Assembly: GCA_963843465.1 (NCBI GenBank)
Contig: CAWJKP010000002.1
Location: 868,001-932,000 of the forward strand
Direction: 5' to 3'
Length of the DNA stretch: 64,000 bases
Origin: CAWJKP01 sp963843465
Lineage (GTDB): Bacteria > Planctomycetota > Planctomycetia > Pirellulales > Thermoguttaceae
This document shows, one piece after another, positions 1 to 7,639 of this stretch. Under the pieces are notes generated by a model that was not told where the DNA came from, made no database searches, and was given only the letters and a program-made list of their open reading frames with translations. Made by a program: the position numbers and the translations under genes. The first letter of the stretch is position 1; each line of letters starts with the position of its first letter.

Positions 1-545
1 TCGAGCGCGGCGCTCATCAGCACGCCGTCCCGAAAGGCAAGTCGTCGCAGATGGTTCTCGACGACGCCCAGGTATTGATCGTCAAGCTCCTTGGCAACCA
101 GACGGAAGAGTTTCGTGAAGCCTTCGGACTGAAAGTGCGGCCGGTTCACGTCGGCGATGTGCCGCAGCCTCTTGAGCAAGCCCATGAACCGCTGGAGCAG
201 CTCGACGGACCGATACAGCACGCCATCGGGGTCTCGGGGATGGAGCACGCCCCAGATTCCCTTGTCACGCTGGAGCGCCTCGACGGCAATCGCGTATAAG
301 TCCCTGATGGTGGCCGGGCGATCCAGGCAATCGGCAAGAACATGCTGGCGATAAAGGATGGCCTCGGGCTCGGCGAGGCTCGTCAAGACCGTCTTCCGCG
401 CCACGTCGAGCAAGAACTTGTCCCCCGCGGCCATCGCGCCAAGCAGCGTGTTCAGTTCCAAGTCTTGCACTAGCGCCGCTTCGTGCGGCGGCAGACCCGT
501 TTGCAGATCGAAATCCCGATCCTTGTACATCAGATGAGCCTTCAT
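1..545 (-). CDS. MutS-like protein, second of pair (C-terminus cut by window edge)
   Basis: The reading frame starts at the ATG at 545-543 and stays open to the window edge, so only about 181 N-terminal residues are visible. It begins M-K-A-H-L-M-Y and contains a long helical region, with no Walker A motif yet. The start overlaps the stop of the upstream MutS-like gene as ATGA, which implies translational coupling. Its tandem position suggests a second MutS-related protein that may act with the first, probably under the same fluoride riboswitch. The MutS assignment rests on context and on a resemblance to paired MutS-like proteins known beside crcB-motif RNAs. The ATPase domain would lie outside the window. 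Confidence 0.65.
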   Translation of the reverse strand, partial: MKAHLMYKDRDFDLQTGLPPHEAALVQDLELNTLLGAMAAGDKFLLDVARKTVLTSLAEPEAILYRQHVLADCLDRPATIRDLYAIAVEALQRDKGIWGVLHPRDPDGVLYRSVELLQRFMGLLKRLRHIADVNRPHFQSEGFTKLFRLVAKELDDQYLGVVENHLRRLAFRDGVLMSAAL

Positions 546-2091
546 GGCGCGATGCGCTCCTTGACGCTCTGGTAGGTGAGGCGGTACTTCTGGGCGATCG
601 CTGCGGCGTAGGCCAGCCCATCGGCAGGCTTTCTAACGATCTTGAATGTCCGCAGTGCCGGCGTGCGGGGGTCTACCGTGCTGACCATGCTTACGATGGA
701 CCCACTGAGCGACGCCAATTCATCAAGAAAGGTCACGGAAACGCAGAGCATGTCACGCTCGACGATCCGCTCGATGAGTTGTTTACTCAAGAATAGCGCG
801 TCGCTAAGCGTCGTGGACGAGAAGCATTCATTCATTATCAGGATGCCGTTGGGCGTTGCCCCATCGAGAATCCTGTGAATCCTGAGCAAATCATCCTCCA
901 GCTTGCCGCTGAGGTTCCGCAGGTCTTCCTCACGCTCAAAGTGGGTAAACAGTTTGTCGAAGAGAAAAAGCCTCGCTTCCTTGCCCGGCACGGGACAGCC
1001 GATGCTGGCCAGCCAGTGGAGTTGTCCAAACGTGCGGGCGAAGGTCGTTTTCCCGCCTTGGTTTGCCCCGGAAACGACAAAGATGCGTTCCGGGTCTTTC
1101 AAGTAGAAGTCGTTGGTCACTACCCGTCCGCCTTCCTGGGTGAGTTTATTGGCCAGGGCAAGGTCGAATACCTCTCGGCCGTGAACTTCCTTGGATTGGT
1201 CCGTGACCGTGGGGTAGCAGAAGGGAAGCCCGGCCGGTTTGAGTCGTTCAAGGTGCTCGATCCATGCGACGTAGAACTGTACTTCCCGGTCGAAGTCGGC
1301 GATCGTGCCATCGAGGTAGTCGCCATGGCGCTGGCAGTATTGATCCAGGGACGAGAAGACTTGGGGAAACAACCGTGCAACCATATCCAGTACGGCGGCT
1401 TCCACATGGTTCATGTCCGGCTGGGAGCGGAAGTCGAAGCGGCGCTCGCTGGCGGCTGACCCTTGCTTGAACTTCTCGAAGGTGCGGAGCACATCCGTGC
1501 CATAATCAGGCTCCGAGTCGTACCGGCGGACCCTGATTCGCTTGCCCTTGATGTGGAGGCAATACCTGACGGCCGCGAGATCGGCCTTGAGCTTGAGCGT
1601 CTCGGCCGCCAACGACGCGAACGCCGGGGATTTCGTGTAGCACGTCACGTACTCACGCAGCGCCAGGAACCCACGCGACCGCAGGTCCGCGAGCGTCAGA
1701 TCGCGGGCCAGACCGCCCACGGCGCTCGAATAGATGTCCACGGCTTCCAGGAACCAGCGCTCTTTCTGGTATTGGCAGCGTAGTTTGCCCGCTTGGGCGA
1801 GGTAGTCGCGCATCGACCGCATCTGTTGGGCGAACGAACGGATATGCCCCAGAAGCGTTTGGTTCTCAAGGTCTCGCAGCACACCCTGGCGATAATGGAC
1901 CGCCTCGACATGGCTCAAGGGTACGTAGAAAAAGGGCTCCAAGTTGTATTCTTCACGGCCGGCCGTGATGGAGGCGACAATCTGGTCCAGATTCAGGTCG
2001 GTGAAGCACTCGGGCGCATGCGCCCATCGGCAACGGTGCTGATTTCGGACTGGTCGAACAGGATGCTGCGGAAAGGCACGGATATTGTCAC
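542..2091 (-). CDS. MutS-like ATPase, first of pair (apparent 1-nt frameshift near N-terminus)
   Basis: The C-terminal half is a MutS-type ABC ATPase. It has a Walker A motif S-G-A-N-Q-G-G-K-T-T near residue 342 and a Walker B-like run G-I-L-I-M-N-E-C-F-S-S-T-T. The N-terminal MutS mismatch-recognition domain is not apparent, so this is a MutS-core-like protein of about 515 residues rather than true MutS. A good N-terminus (F-R-S-I-L-F-D-Q-S-E) is read from a GTG at 2091, but in another frame. It joins the main frame (F-T-D-L-N-L-D-Q-I-V) around 2012-2030, where a 14-bp perfect palindrome lies. That fits a one-base deletion or a sequencing error. The promoter and fluoride riboswitch just upstream predict induction by fluoride. 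Confidence 0.8.
2012..2025. repeat. 14-bp perfect palindrome at MutS-like frameshift
   Basis: GGGCGCATGCGCCC is its own reverse complement. It lies exactly where the reading frame of the MutS-like gene breaks, so it could be a deletion hotspot or a spot prone to sequencing compression. Confidence 0.75.
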
Positions 2092-2122
2092 TCCCTATCA
2101 GGCCGCTAGCAGCGTGACCAAC

Positions 2123-2262
2123 AAAAAACCCCCCGGGCAAGATGCTCCCAGGGGGCGGTTGTCACTTCGGTGAACCCCTACCCCAAGGAGAACCTTGTCG
2201 GTAGGGGTTATCGGCCAGCGGCCAGGCAGGCTCGCTAGCATTTAAGGGCGAACCCCATCGCC
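2123..2262 (-). promoter_or_regulatory. Fluoride riboswitch 1 (crcB motif) with terminator, for the MutS-like pair
   Basis: Read on the minus strand, the aptamer (2262-2201) starts GGCGATGGGGTTCGCC and ends GATAACCCCTAC, the two conserved halves of the fluoride aptamer. The GGGG and CCCC form the pseudoknot. The expression platform has a CCCCTACC/GGTAGGGG hairpin and then an intrinsic terminator: a 9-bp stem (2155-2129) followed by six T (2128-2123). When fluoride captures CCCC, the free AGGGG can pair with CCCCT in the terminator stem and allow read-through. The GATAAC in place of GATGAC is a small deviation from consensus. Confidence 0.92.
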
Positions 2263-2268
2263 GCAATC

Positions 2269-2296
2269 ATTCTATCTCGTCCTTCGGCCGTGTCAA
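2269..2296 (-). promoter_or_regulatory. Sigma70-type promoter for the MutS-like pair
   Basis: On the minus strand there is TTGACA (2296-2291), a 16-nt spacer and TAGAAT (2274-2269). The predicted start of transcription falls at the 5' edge of riboswitch 1. Confidence 0.8.
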
Positions 2297-2298
2297 CG

Positions 2299-2919
2299 TC
2301 ATCCTTCTGAAGGCAAGCCGAACCCTGTCAAGGTTTCCCGAGTGGACTTGTCGCTTAGGTGCTGAAACGCGCAAATCCCAAGGCCCTTGGCCACCTCTAC
2401 GCAGACGGGATGCTCCTCGACATACACGACCGCCTCGGGCGGCACCTGGGCAATCTCCATCGCCATGTAGTAGATGTCAACGTCCGGCTTCCGGCAGCGC
2501 ACAAAGCAGGAGAAGATGAAGAGGTCGATGAACGTCTTTAGCGCGAACTTCTCGATCCTGTGGGCCGCCAGTTCCCAGCCTTCGTTGCTGATCGCCACGA
2601 CCTTCAGACCGCAACGATCCTTCAAGTTGCGGACCAGTTCGATGATCTCCGGCCGGCCCTCGGACTGGCTGAACATGAACTTTCGGAAGTCGTTTCGAGA
2701 GAAGCGGCGATCCTCGTAAAAAACCACCCGATCGAGGTACTCGTCCAGGCTCAGCTTGCCCTCTTCGTAGAGGTCGGAAATCGACTGGTGCCGGCGGTCC
2801 AGCATCCCGCAATCGAGGTCGAAATGTTCGGCCGCACGATGGCGGGCCCCGCGGCCCCAACTGCTGCTCAGCAACACCCCGCCCACATCCACCAACAGCG
2901 TTGTAAACCTGGAAGGCAT
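2299..2919 (-). CDS. HAD-superfamily hydrolase-like protein
   Basis: A 206-residue HAD-like protein. Motif I reads L-L-V-D-V-G-G-V-L, motif II A-I-S-N-E, motif III K-P-D-V-D and motif IV V-Y-V-E-E-H-P. The second acidic residue of motif I is Gly, and motif IV has Glu where Asp is usual, so phosphatase activity is uncertain. The ATG at 2919 is chosen over the longer frame because the upstream part runs into the riboswitch terminator; GTG at 2922 is also possible. It is alone behind riboswitch 2, so fluoride should switch it on. The substrate is unknown. Confidence 0.83.
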   Translation of the reverse strand: MPSRFTTLLVDVGGVLLSSSWGRGARHRAAEHFDLDCGMLDRRHQSISDLYEEGKLSLDEYLDRVVFYEDRRFSRNDFRKFMFSQSEGRPEIIELVRNLKDRCGLKVVAISNEGWELAAHRIEKFALKTFIDLFIFSCFVRCRKPDVDIYYMAMEIAQVPPEAVVYVEEHPVCVEVAKGLGICAFQHLSDKSTRETLTGFGLPSEG

Positions 2920-2933
2920 CACGGCAAACCAAC

Positions 2934-3078
2934 AAAAAACCCTTGGGAACAAGATGGCTCCCAAGGGGTGGCTGCGAAACGCGAAACCCCTACCTCCAAG
3001 GGAATCACCTTGTCAGTAGGGGTCATTATCCGTCTTGGGCGGCAGGCCCGGCGGCAGTTCAAGGCGAACCCCATCGCC
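2934..3078 (-). promoter_or_regulatory. Fluoride riboswitch 2 (crcB motif) with terminator, for the HAD gene
   Basis: The minus-strand aptamer (3078-3016) starts GGCGATGGGGTTCGCC and ends AATGACCCCTAC. It is followed by an ACCCCTAC/GTAGGGGT hairpin and by an intrinsic terminator with arms at 2967-2959 and 2948-2940 and a six-T tract at 2939-2934. The AGGGGT freed by fluoride binding is complementary to ACCCCT at the base of the terminator, so this is an ON switch by antitermination. The terminator ends only about 14 nt before the start codon, and no clear Shine-Dalgarno site is seen. Confidence 0.95.
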
Positions 3079-3088
3079 TCTCATCGCA

Positions 3089-3117
3089 ATCTTACTTCGG
3101 CACCGCCGGGGCGTCAA
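3089..3117 (-). promoter_or_regulatory. Sigma70-type promoter for the HAD gene
   Basis: TTGACG (3117-3112), a 17-nt spacer and TAAGAT (3094-3089) on the minus strand. It lies back to back with the promoter at 3135-3162, with 17 bp between the two -35 boxes. Confidence 0.82.
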
Positions 3118-3134
3118 CTTGATTTGAACCCTGC

Positions 3135-3162
3135 TTGACGTTCGAGCCGCAAGGATTATACT
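3135..3162 (+). promoter_or_regulatory. Sigma70-type promoter for the dynamin-like operon
   Basis: TTGACG (3135-3140), a 16-nt spacer and TATACT (3157-3162). Transcription should start near 3169, so the leader includes the large inverted repeat and then riboswitch 3. Confidence 0.75.
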
Positions 3163-3167
3163 TGCCT

Positions 3168-3263
3168 ACGGCATGGTTCAGTTTTTCGGGGTGACGAGTG
3201 CGAACCCCAAATTCGTAGGAGGCAACTCCTACACGCCTGTTGCCACGAACTGAACCATGCCGT
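3168..3263 (+). repeat. 16-bp inverted repeat in the leader, enclosing a GCAA-loop hairpin
   Basis: ACGGCATGGTTCAGTT (3168-3183) is the exact reverse complement of 3248-3263. Inside it, GTAGGAG (3215-3221) and CTCCTAC (3226-3232) close a GCAA tetraloop. It could be a transcript-stabilising hairpin, a small palindromic element or part of the regulation. It is not needed for the riboswitch fold that follows. Confidence 0.7.
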
Positions 3264-3277
3264 GCTTTGCTTAGCAT

Positions 3278-3413
3278 GGGGATGGAGTCCCCCTCAACTG
3301 CCCCGGCCTTTGGGCCGCGGCTGATGACTCCTGCCCGGTGAACTTTGACTGGGTGGGAGCCGCGCGTCTGGACGGCCAGCGCAACTCCCACAGACCTTCA
3401 CCCTGCGGGAGTT
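3278..3413 (+). promoter_or_regulatory. Fluoride riboswitch 3 (crcB motif), likely translational, for the dynamin-like gene
   Basis: The aptamer starts GGGGATGGAGTCCCC (3278-3292), has a P3-like CCGGCC..GGCCG hairpin and ends CTGATGACTCCTGCC (3321-3335). Downstream are alternating complements: CTCC of the aptamer, GTGGGAG (3353-3359), CTCCCAC (3385-3391) and GGGAG (3407-3411). The last is the Shine-Dalgarno site six bases before the ATG. With fluoride bound, GTGGGAG can take CTCCCAC and leave the Shine-Dalgarno site open. Only four T follow the last hairpin, so a weak terminator is an alternative. Confidence 0.88.
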
Positions 3414-3417
3414 TTCC

Positions 3418-5295
3418 ATGCAACCCAGCGCGATACCACGGGCGGACGCATCCGCTACGTATTCCGCCCGCCCTTGCGACCGTCCCTTTGCGCCGGAATC
3501 CTCGCCGGCCGCGGATGCAAGGTCGCTCTTCAGCCGGCTGCGCGGTTGCCTCCAAGAACTTGGACCAGAGTTCGCGCGCGACGAACACCGGGTCGTCGAG
3601 CTTAGCGAGCGTCTCGACCAGGGCCGGTTCCATTTGGCCGTCCTCGGCCAGTTCAAGCGAGGCAAGAGCACGCTGTTGAACGCCTTGCTCGGCGCGCCGC
3701 TCTTGCCCACGTCCGTCGTACCCTTGACGGCCATCCCCACGTTCCTCCGCGCCGGCCGCAGGTGGCAGGCAAAAGTCACTCATACGGATGGCCATGCCGG
3801 AGAACAGATCGCCAGCGATCATCTCGACGAGATCACTGCGCTGCTGGAGAAATACGTTACCGAGGAGGCCAACCCGAACAACCGCCTCGGAGTCAACCAT
3901 GTCGAGGTGGCATCGCCCGCGGAGATTCTTCAGCGCGGCGCAGTGCTCATCGACACGCCTGGCATCGGCTCGACGTTTCGGCACAATACGGAGGCCACCC
4001 TGAACTTCCTCCCCCAGTGCGACGCAGCGTTGTTCCTCGTCTCGGCCGACCCTCCCATTACCGAAGTTGAGGTCGATTTCCTCAAGCTGGTTCGCTCCAA
4101 GGTGGTCCGCTTGTTCTTCCTGCTCAACAAGGTCGATTACCTGAGCGAGGATGAACGCAACAAGGCGGTCGGGTTCCTGCGCCAGGTCTTGAAGAGCGGG
4201 GTGGGCATAGCCGACGAGATGCCAATTTTCTGCGTGTCGGCCAAGAACGGCCTGAAAGCAAAGCAGTCCCGCGACGCGGTATTATGGGCGCAAAGCGGAC
4301 TGGCGGACGTGGAGAAGCACCTGATCGACTTCCTGGCCTCGGAGAAAGCCGCCACGCTCCGCCGCGCGCTGATCGAGAGGATAAAGAGCATCGTTGCCGA
4401 CGTGCTGATGCGCGTGCGGCTGGCCGCGCGATCGCTCCAAATGCCCTTGGACGAGTTGCAGGATCGGATGGAGCGGTTCGAGCGGGGCATCGCCGATGCC
4501 AAGCGGCAGCGGGTAGTTGCCGGCGACCTTCTGGCGGGCGACAGACGGCGCGCAGTTGCCCAACTGGAAGAAGAAGCCGAGACGCTTCGGAAGCGGGGAC
4601 GGCTCTATCTCCAGGGAGTCGTCCGCGAGGCTGTCGCCACCGCGTCCGACCGGACGGAGGAGGCAGCCGCCCAGGAGTTGCTGCACCGTGCCATTCCGAC
4701 TTTCTTCGAGCGGGAGATGGGAACCATCTCCAGTCGCTTTTCTCGATACGTGCGGGACGTGCTCCAGCCGCACCGAGGCCGGGCGAAGGAGTTGATCCAG
4801 CGGCTCCACGAGACGGCCGCCACCTTGTTCGACATCCCCTGCCGCCAAGAGGAGTCGTTTGACCCCTTCGATTTACCCGATCAGCCCTACTGGATCACGC
4901 ACTCCTGGGACACGCTGGTGGGGCTTATTCCGCCGGAATTACTGGACAGGTTCCTGCCGGCCGCTTCTCGTCGTGCCAGGGTGCTGAGACGTTTGATGGA
5001 CCGTGTTGAGAAGCTCGTGCTGCACAACGTAGAAGACCTCCGCTGGACGACACTGCAAACCCTGGAGCGGACGTTCCGCCAGTTCGCCTCGGAGATCGAC
5101 GATCGGCTGAAGGAGACGATCACCGCCACCCACGGAGCCATCCAGGCCGCCCAATCGCGGCGGGAGGAGCACGCGGAGGCGATTGCGGCGGAAATCGAGC
5201 GTCTCGAAGCCCGTGCGGGGGAACTCAGCGAGATTCAATCCGCTCTCTGCCGAACTGATGCCACGCGGAGTGGAGGTCACGTCATGGAACCGTAG
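3418..5295 (+). CDS. Dynamin-like GTPase
   Basis: A 625-residue large GTPase. G1 is G-Q-F-K-R-G-K-S-T (residues 77-85), followed by L-L-N-A-L-L and a switch-I threonine in V-V-P-L-T-A. G3 is D-T-P-G-I-G-S (about 179) and G4 is N-K-V-D (about 237). The rest is long charged helices, typical of bacterial dynamin-like proteins that bind and remodel membranes, with hydrophobic stretches near residues 510-530 that could be the membrane paddle. The start is set by GGGAG at 3407-3411. It is the first gene after riboswitch 3 and is followed within 12 nt by riboswitch 4. A membrane-repair role under fluoride stress is inference. Confidence 0.9.
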   Translation: MQPSAIPRADASATYSARPCDRPFAPESSPAADARSLFSRLRGCLQELGPEFARDEHRVVELSERLDQGRFHLAVLGQFKRGKSTLLNALLGAPLLPTSVVPLTAIPTFLRAGRRWQAKVTHTDGHAGEQIASDHLDEITALLEKYVTEEANPNNRLGVNHVEVASPAEILQRGAVLIDTPGIGSTFRHNTEATLNFLPQCDAALFLVSADPPITEVEVDFLKLVRSKVVRLFFLLNKVDYLSEDERNKAVGFLRQVLKSGVGIADEMPIFCVSAKNGLKAKQSRDAVLWAQSGLADVEKHLIDFLASEKAATLRRALIERIKSIVADVLMRVRLAARSLQMPLDELQDRMERFERGIADAKRQRVVAGDLLAGDRRRAVAQLEEEAETLRKRGRLYLQGVVREAVATASDRTEEAAAQELLHRAIPTFFEREMGTISSRFSRYVRDVLQPHRGRAKELIQRLHETAATLFDIPCRQEESFDPFDLPDQPYWITHSWDTLVGLIPPELLDRFLPAASRRARVLRRLMDRVEKLVLHNVEDLRWTTLQTLERTFRQFASEIDDRLKETITATHGAIQAAQSRREEHAEAIAAEIERLEARAGELSEIQSALCRTDATRSGGHVMEP

Positions 5296-5306
5296 CATTG
5301 TCACAA

Positions 5307-5387
5307 AGCGATGGGGTTCGCTTGGAAACGCAGCGACATCGCTGCTGATGACCCCTACCGTCAGGGCTTTCTCCTGTGGTAGGAAAG
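5307..5387 (+). promoter_or_regulatory. Fluoride riboswitch 4 (crcB motif), intercistronic and translational
   Basis: The aptamer begins GCGATGGGGTTCGC just after the dynamin stop codon and ends GCTGATGACCCCTACC (to about 5359). The CCTACC can pair with GGTAGG at 5378-5383, which holds the Shine-Dalgarno AGGA four bases before the ATG at 5388. Fluoride binding would lock CCCC in the pseudoknot and free the Shine-Dalgarno site. There is no U-tract and no obvious separate promoter, so this appears to be a second switch inside one transcript. Confidence 0.9.
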
Positions 5388-6062
5388 ATGGCATCCATGC
5401 AAGGCTCAATCGAACACGATAGGACTAAACGCATCGAGGAGATGCGGGAGCACCTGGAGAACTGCGTTTCCCCTACGGCCCACCGGGGCTACACCTGGGA
5501 GCAATGGAAGATGCTGGCGGAGATCGCCGCCGAGATTGATTGGCAGTGCGATTTCGACGCTCAAGGCAAGTGCAAGATGGCCCGGATCGCCCCGGTCAGC
5601 CAACCATCCCTGGGGCAGATCGTTGGCTGCAACGATCGCAATTGCTGCTTCCATTGTAGTGCGAACAAAGGATTCCTGGAAAAGGTCCCGCAAGAAGCCG
5701 TGCCGCACGTCCTTGCGCTCTATGATCCAAGCCTCGCTTTCTGGGCTGCGGGTAAAGGTTGTGTACTGCCGTGGAAATGGCGGTCGCATGTCTGTCTCGG
5801 GTTCTCCTGCCGGTCTGAACCCCAGCCGCTTCGCACGCTGCTGGAGCAGTTTCAGAGCGTGACCGCCACGTCCCCTTGGCGGCCAAGTCTCAGCGACGAA
5901 CAGATTGCTGAGCTTAACAAACAACTGAGACGAGATGGGATGTTCAAGTCGTCAACCCCGCACACAACAGGCTACGTTTGGGAATTCGAGGAACGCTTGC
6001 CGCCAGGAGGGCGGGTTAACGATCCTATGTGCCAGCCTGACCCCGAGGGGAGCCGTGGTTAG
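5388..6062 (+). CDS. Unknown Cys-rich protein, possible metal or Fe-S binding
   Basis: A 224-residue protein I cannot assign. The middle part has clustered cysteines (C-D-F-D-A-Q-G-K-C, then C-N-D-R-N-C-C-F-H-C, then G-C-V-L-P and C-L-G-F-S-C), as if it ligates Zn or an Fe-S cluster. The N-terminal 60 residues are helical and charged. The ATG at 5388 is chosen because the AGGA just upstream is the site controlled by riboswitch 4; earlier starts fall inside the riboswitch hairpin. It overlaps the next gene by eight bases. Fluoride-induced expression is predicted, and a role alongside the FGE-fold partner is inference. Confidence 0.82.
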   Translation: MASMQGSIEHDRTKRIEEMREHLENCVSPTAHRGYTWEQWKMLAEIAAEIDWQCDFDAQGKCKMARIAPVSQPSLGQIVGCNDRNCCFHCSANKGFLEKVPQEAVPHVLALYDPSLAFWAAGKGCVLPWKWRSHVCLGFSCRSEPQPLRTLLEQFQSVTATSPWRPSLSDEQIAELNKQLRRDGMFKSSTPHTTGYVWEFEERLPPGGRVNDPMCQPDPEGSRG

Positions 6063-6936
6063 ATCGGCTGGTGTCGGACCCGAATGGTTCGGCACGGAAG
6101 GGCAAGTCATTAAAATTATTCCAGAAGAAAAGCCACCTGTCCCGTGGCTGATCGAGAATCCCAAGGACAGCAGCTTGCTGTTGTTGGTTCCCGCTGGGAA
6201 GTTCTTGGCGGGCGACGAGAAGTTCCCCGTGGAGTTGCCGTCGTATTACCTGGCGATCCACCCGGTAACCAATGCGCAGTACGCGAGGTTTCTGAGGCAG
6301 CGACGGCCGAGCGACTCCGACCTTCAGAAGTGGATTTGGCTGGACGGCGATTGCTTTGTGCGGAAATCCGGCGGCCTGTTTGAGGCATACGGCGGAAAGG
6401 ACGACCATCCCGTGGTGCAAGTGAGCTGGTATGGGGCGGAGGCGTATTGCCGGTGGGCAGGTTTGCGATTGCCGAGCGAGTTGGAGTGGGAGAAGGGCGC
6501 GCGAGGCACGGACGGCCGGGAATACCCGTGGGGGAGCGAGTGGGACGCGAGCAAATGCCGCAACGACAACAACCGCGGCAGAGAGACGACGTGCGGCGTG
6601 TGGTCGTATCCACAGGGCTGTAGTTATTGGGAGCACTATCAGATGAGTGGGAACGTGTGGGAGTGGTGCATGGACGTGTATGACGGGCAAGCCTACATGC
6701 GGTACAAGCGTGGCGATCTGACGCCGCCATCAGGTGGTTCATCTGCGTCCTATGTGTTGCGTGGGGGCTCGTGTTACCTCGTCCACCCGGGCCTCTTCCA
6801 GTGTGCGTTCCGCCACTGCGCCTCGGGCTCCCGCACCCGCTATGGGTTTCGCGTTGCCAGGACCCTTAGTCGCCAATCGACTCTATTTCTCGTAGCCCAA
6901 GACGCCGATCAAGCCCTCGATGACGCTTTTCGGTAG
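6055..6936 (+). CDS. FGE-sulfatase/SUMF1-fold protein
   Basis: About 293 residues with the formylglycine-generating-enzyme fold. Markers are V-P-A-G-K-F, the H-P-V-T-N-A-Q-Y-A-R-F entry motif, H-P-V-V-Q-V-S-W-Y-G-A-E-A-Y, L-P-S-E-L-E-W-E-K-G-A-R, E-Y-P-W-G, M-S-G-N-V-W-E-W and a final G-F-R-V-A-R. Cysteines lie near G-G-S-C and C-A-F-R-H-C, but not at the spacing of catalytic FGE, so it may be a ligand-binding relative. The GTG at 6055 follows GAGGGGAG and overlaps the Cys-rich gene, so the pair should be co-translated under riboswitch 4. Its last 54 bases overlap the convergent phosphoesterase gene. Confidence 0.87.
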   Translation: MVRSAGVGPEWFGTEGQVIKIIPEEKPPVPWLIENPKDSSLLLLVPAGKFLAGDEKFPVELPSYYLAIHPVTNAQYARFLRQRRPSDSDLQKWIWLDGDCFVRKSGGLFEAYGGKDDHPVVQVSWYGAEAYCRWAGLRLPSELEWEKGARGTDGREYPWGSEWDASKCRNDNNRGRETTCGVWSYPQGCSYWEHYQMSGNVWEWCMDVYDGQAYMRYKRGDLTPPSGGSSASYVLRGGSCYLVHPGLFQCAFRHCASGSRTRYGFRVARTLSRQSTLFLVAQDADQALDDAFR

Positions 6937-7578
6937 CGGTGCTGCCCAGAGCAGCGCCGCGGTACGTCCGACCACATAGGGTATCTGCTTCAATTCCATC
7001 TGCCCGTCCTCGTAAACCGCATAACAGGCTTTGCCTCGATGATCGCGGGCGAGCCCCACGCTGCCGGGATTGACGACCGTAACCTCGTCAAACACCCGCA
7101 TCCCTTGTACGTGCGTATGCCCGAGGAGCACGAAATCCTCTTTCAGGTCCGCAGCCCTCTCGCCCCATTGGTCCATGTTCAGGTACTCGAACAGGTCGCC
7201 TTGCGGCGTTGCGTGGGCCATACGGAAGTGCCGTCCCTGCCACTCGAACCAGTCAAGCGTGGGCATCCGCCGCAGGAACTCACACTCCGCCTCGTTCAAG
7301 AGCGTGCGATGCCAGTCCCGGGTGGCCAGAGAATACTCGCGGAAGCTGCCCATGCACTGGCAATCCACGCTGTAACCCAGCGCGTTGTCGTGGTTTCCGC
7401 GGACGATGTGGTTGGCATTGACCATCAGCCAGCGGAGGCACTCGTCGGGCTGCGGCCCATAATCGACCACATCACCGCAGAAGACCACCCCATTTCGATC
7501 TGGCTCGGCCGCAAGCACGGCCTCCAGCGCCGGCCAGTTTCCGTGGATGTCCGAAAGAATGAGCAGTTTCATAACCAT
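6883..7578 (-). CDS. Calcineurin-like metallophosphoesterase (YfcE/MJ0936 type)
   Basis: A 231-residue protein with every metal-binding motif of the family: S-D-I-H-G-N (residues 9-14), G-D-V-V-D-Y-G, R-G-N-H-D-N, A-H-A-T-P-Q-G and G-H-T-H. It should hydrolyse phosphodiesters or phosphomonoesters using a two-metal centre; the substrate is unknown. The start is either the first Met (7578) or the Met at 7572. It is 61 nt downstream of the uspA gene in the same direction and is probably co-transcribed from riboswitch 5. Two-metal phosphoesterases are a class often inhibited by fluoride, so induction could offset inhibition (inference). Confidence 0.88.
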   Translation of the reverse strand: MVMKLLILSDIHGNWPALEAVLAAEPDRNGVVFCGDVVDYGPQPDECLRWLMVNANHIVRGNHDNALGYSVDCQCMGSFREYSLATRDWHRTLLNEAECEFLRRMPTLDWFEWQGRHFRMAHATPQGDLFEYLNMDQWGERAADLKEDFVLLGHTHVQGMRVFDEVTVVNPGSVGLARDHRGKACYAVYEDGQMELKQIPYVVGRTAALLWAAPLPKSVIEGLIGVLGYEK

Positions 7579-7639
7579 CGCCGCTTCTTGTCATCGCTCC
7601 GGGGAGGCATCCTTCGGCCGGCAGCAAGCGGCGGTCTCC

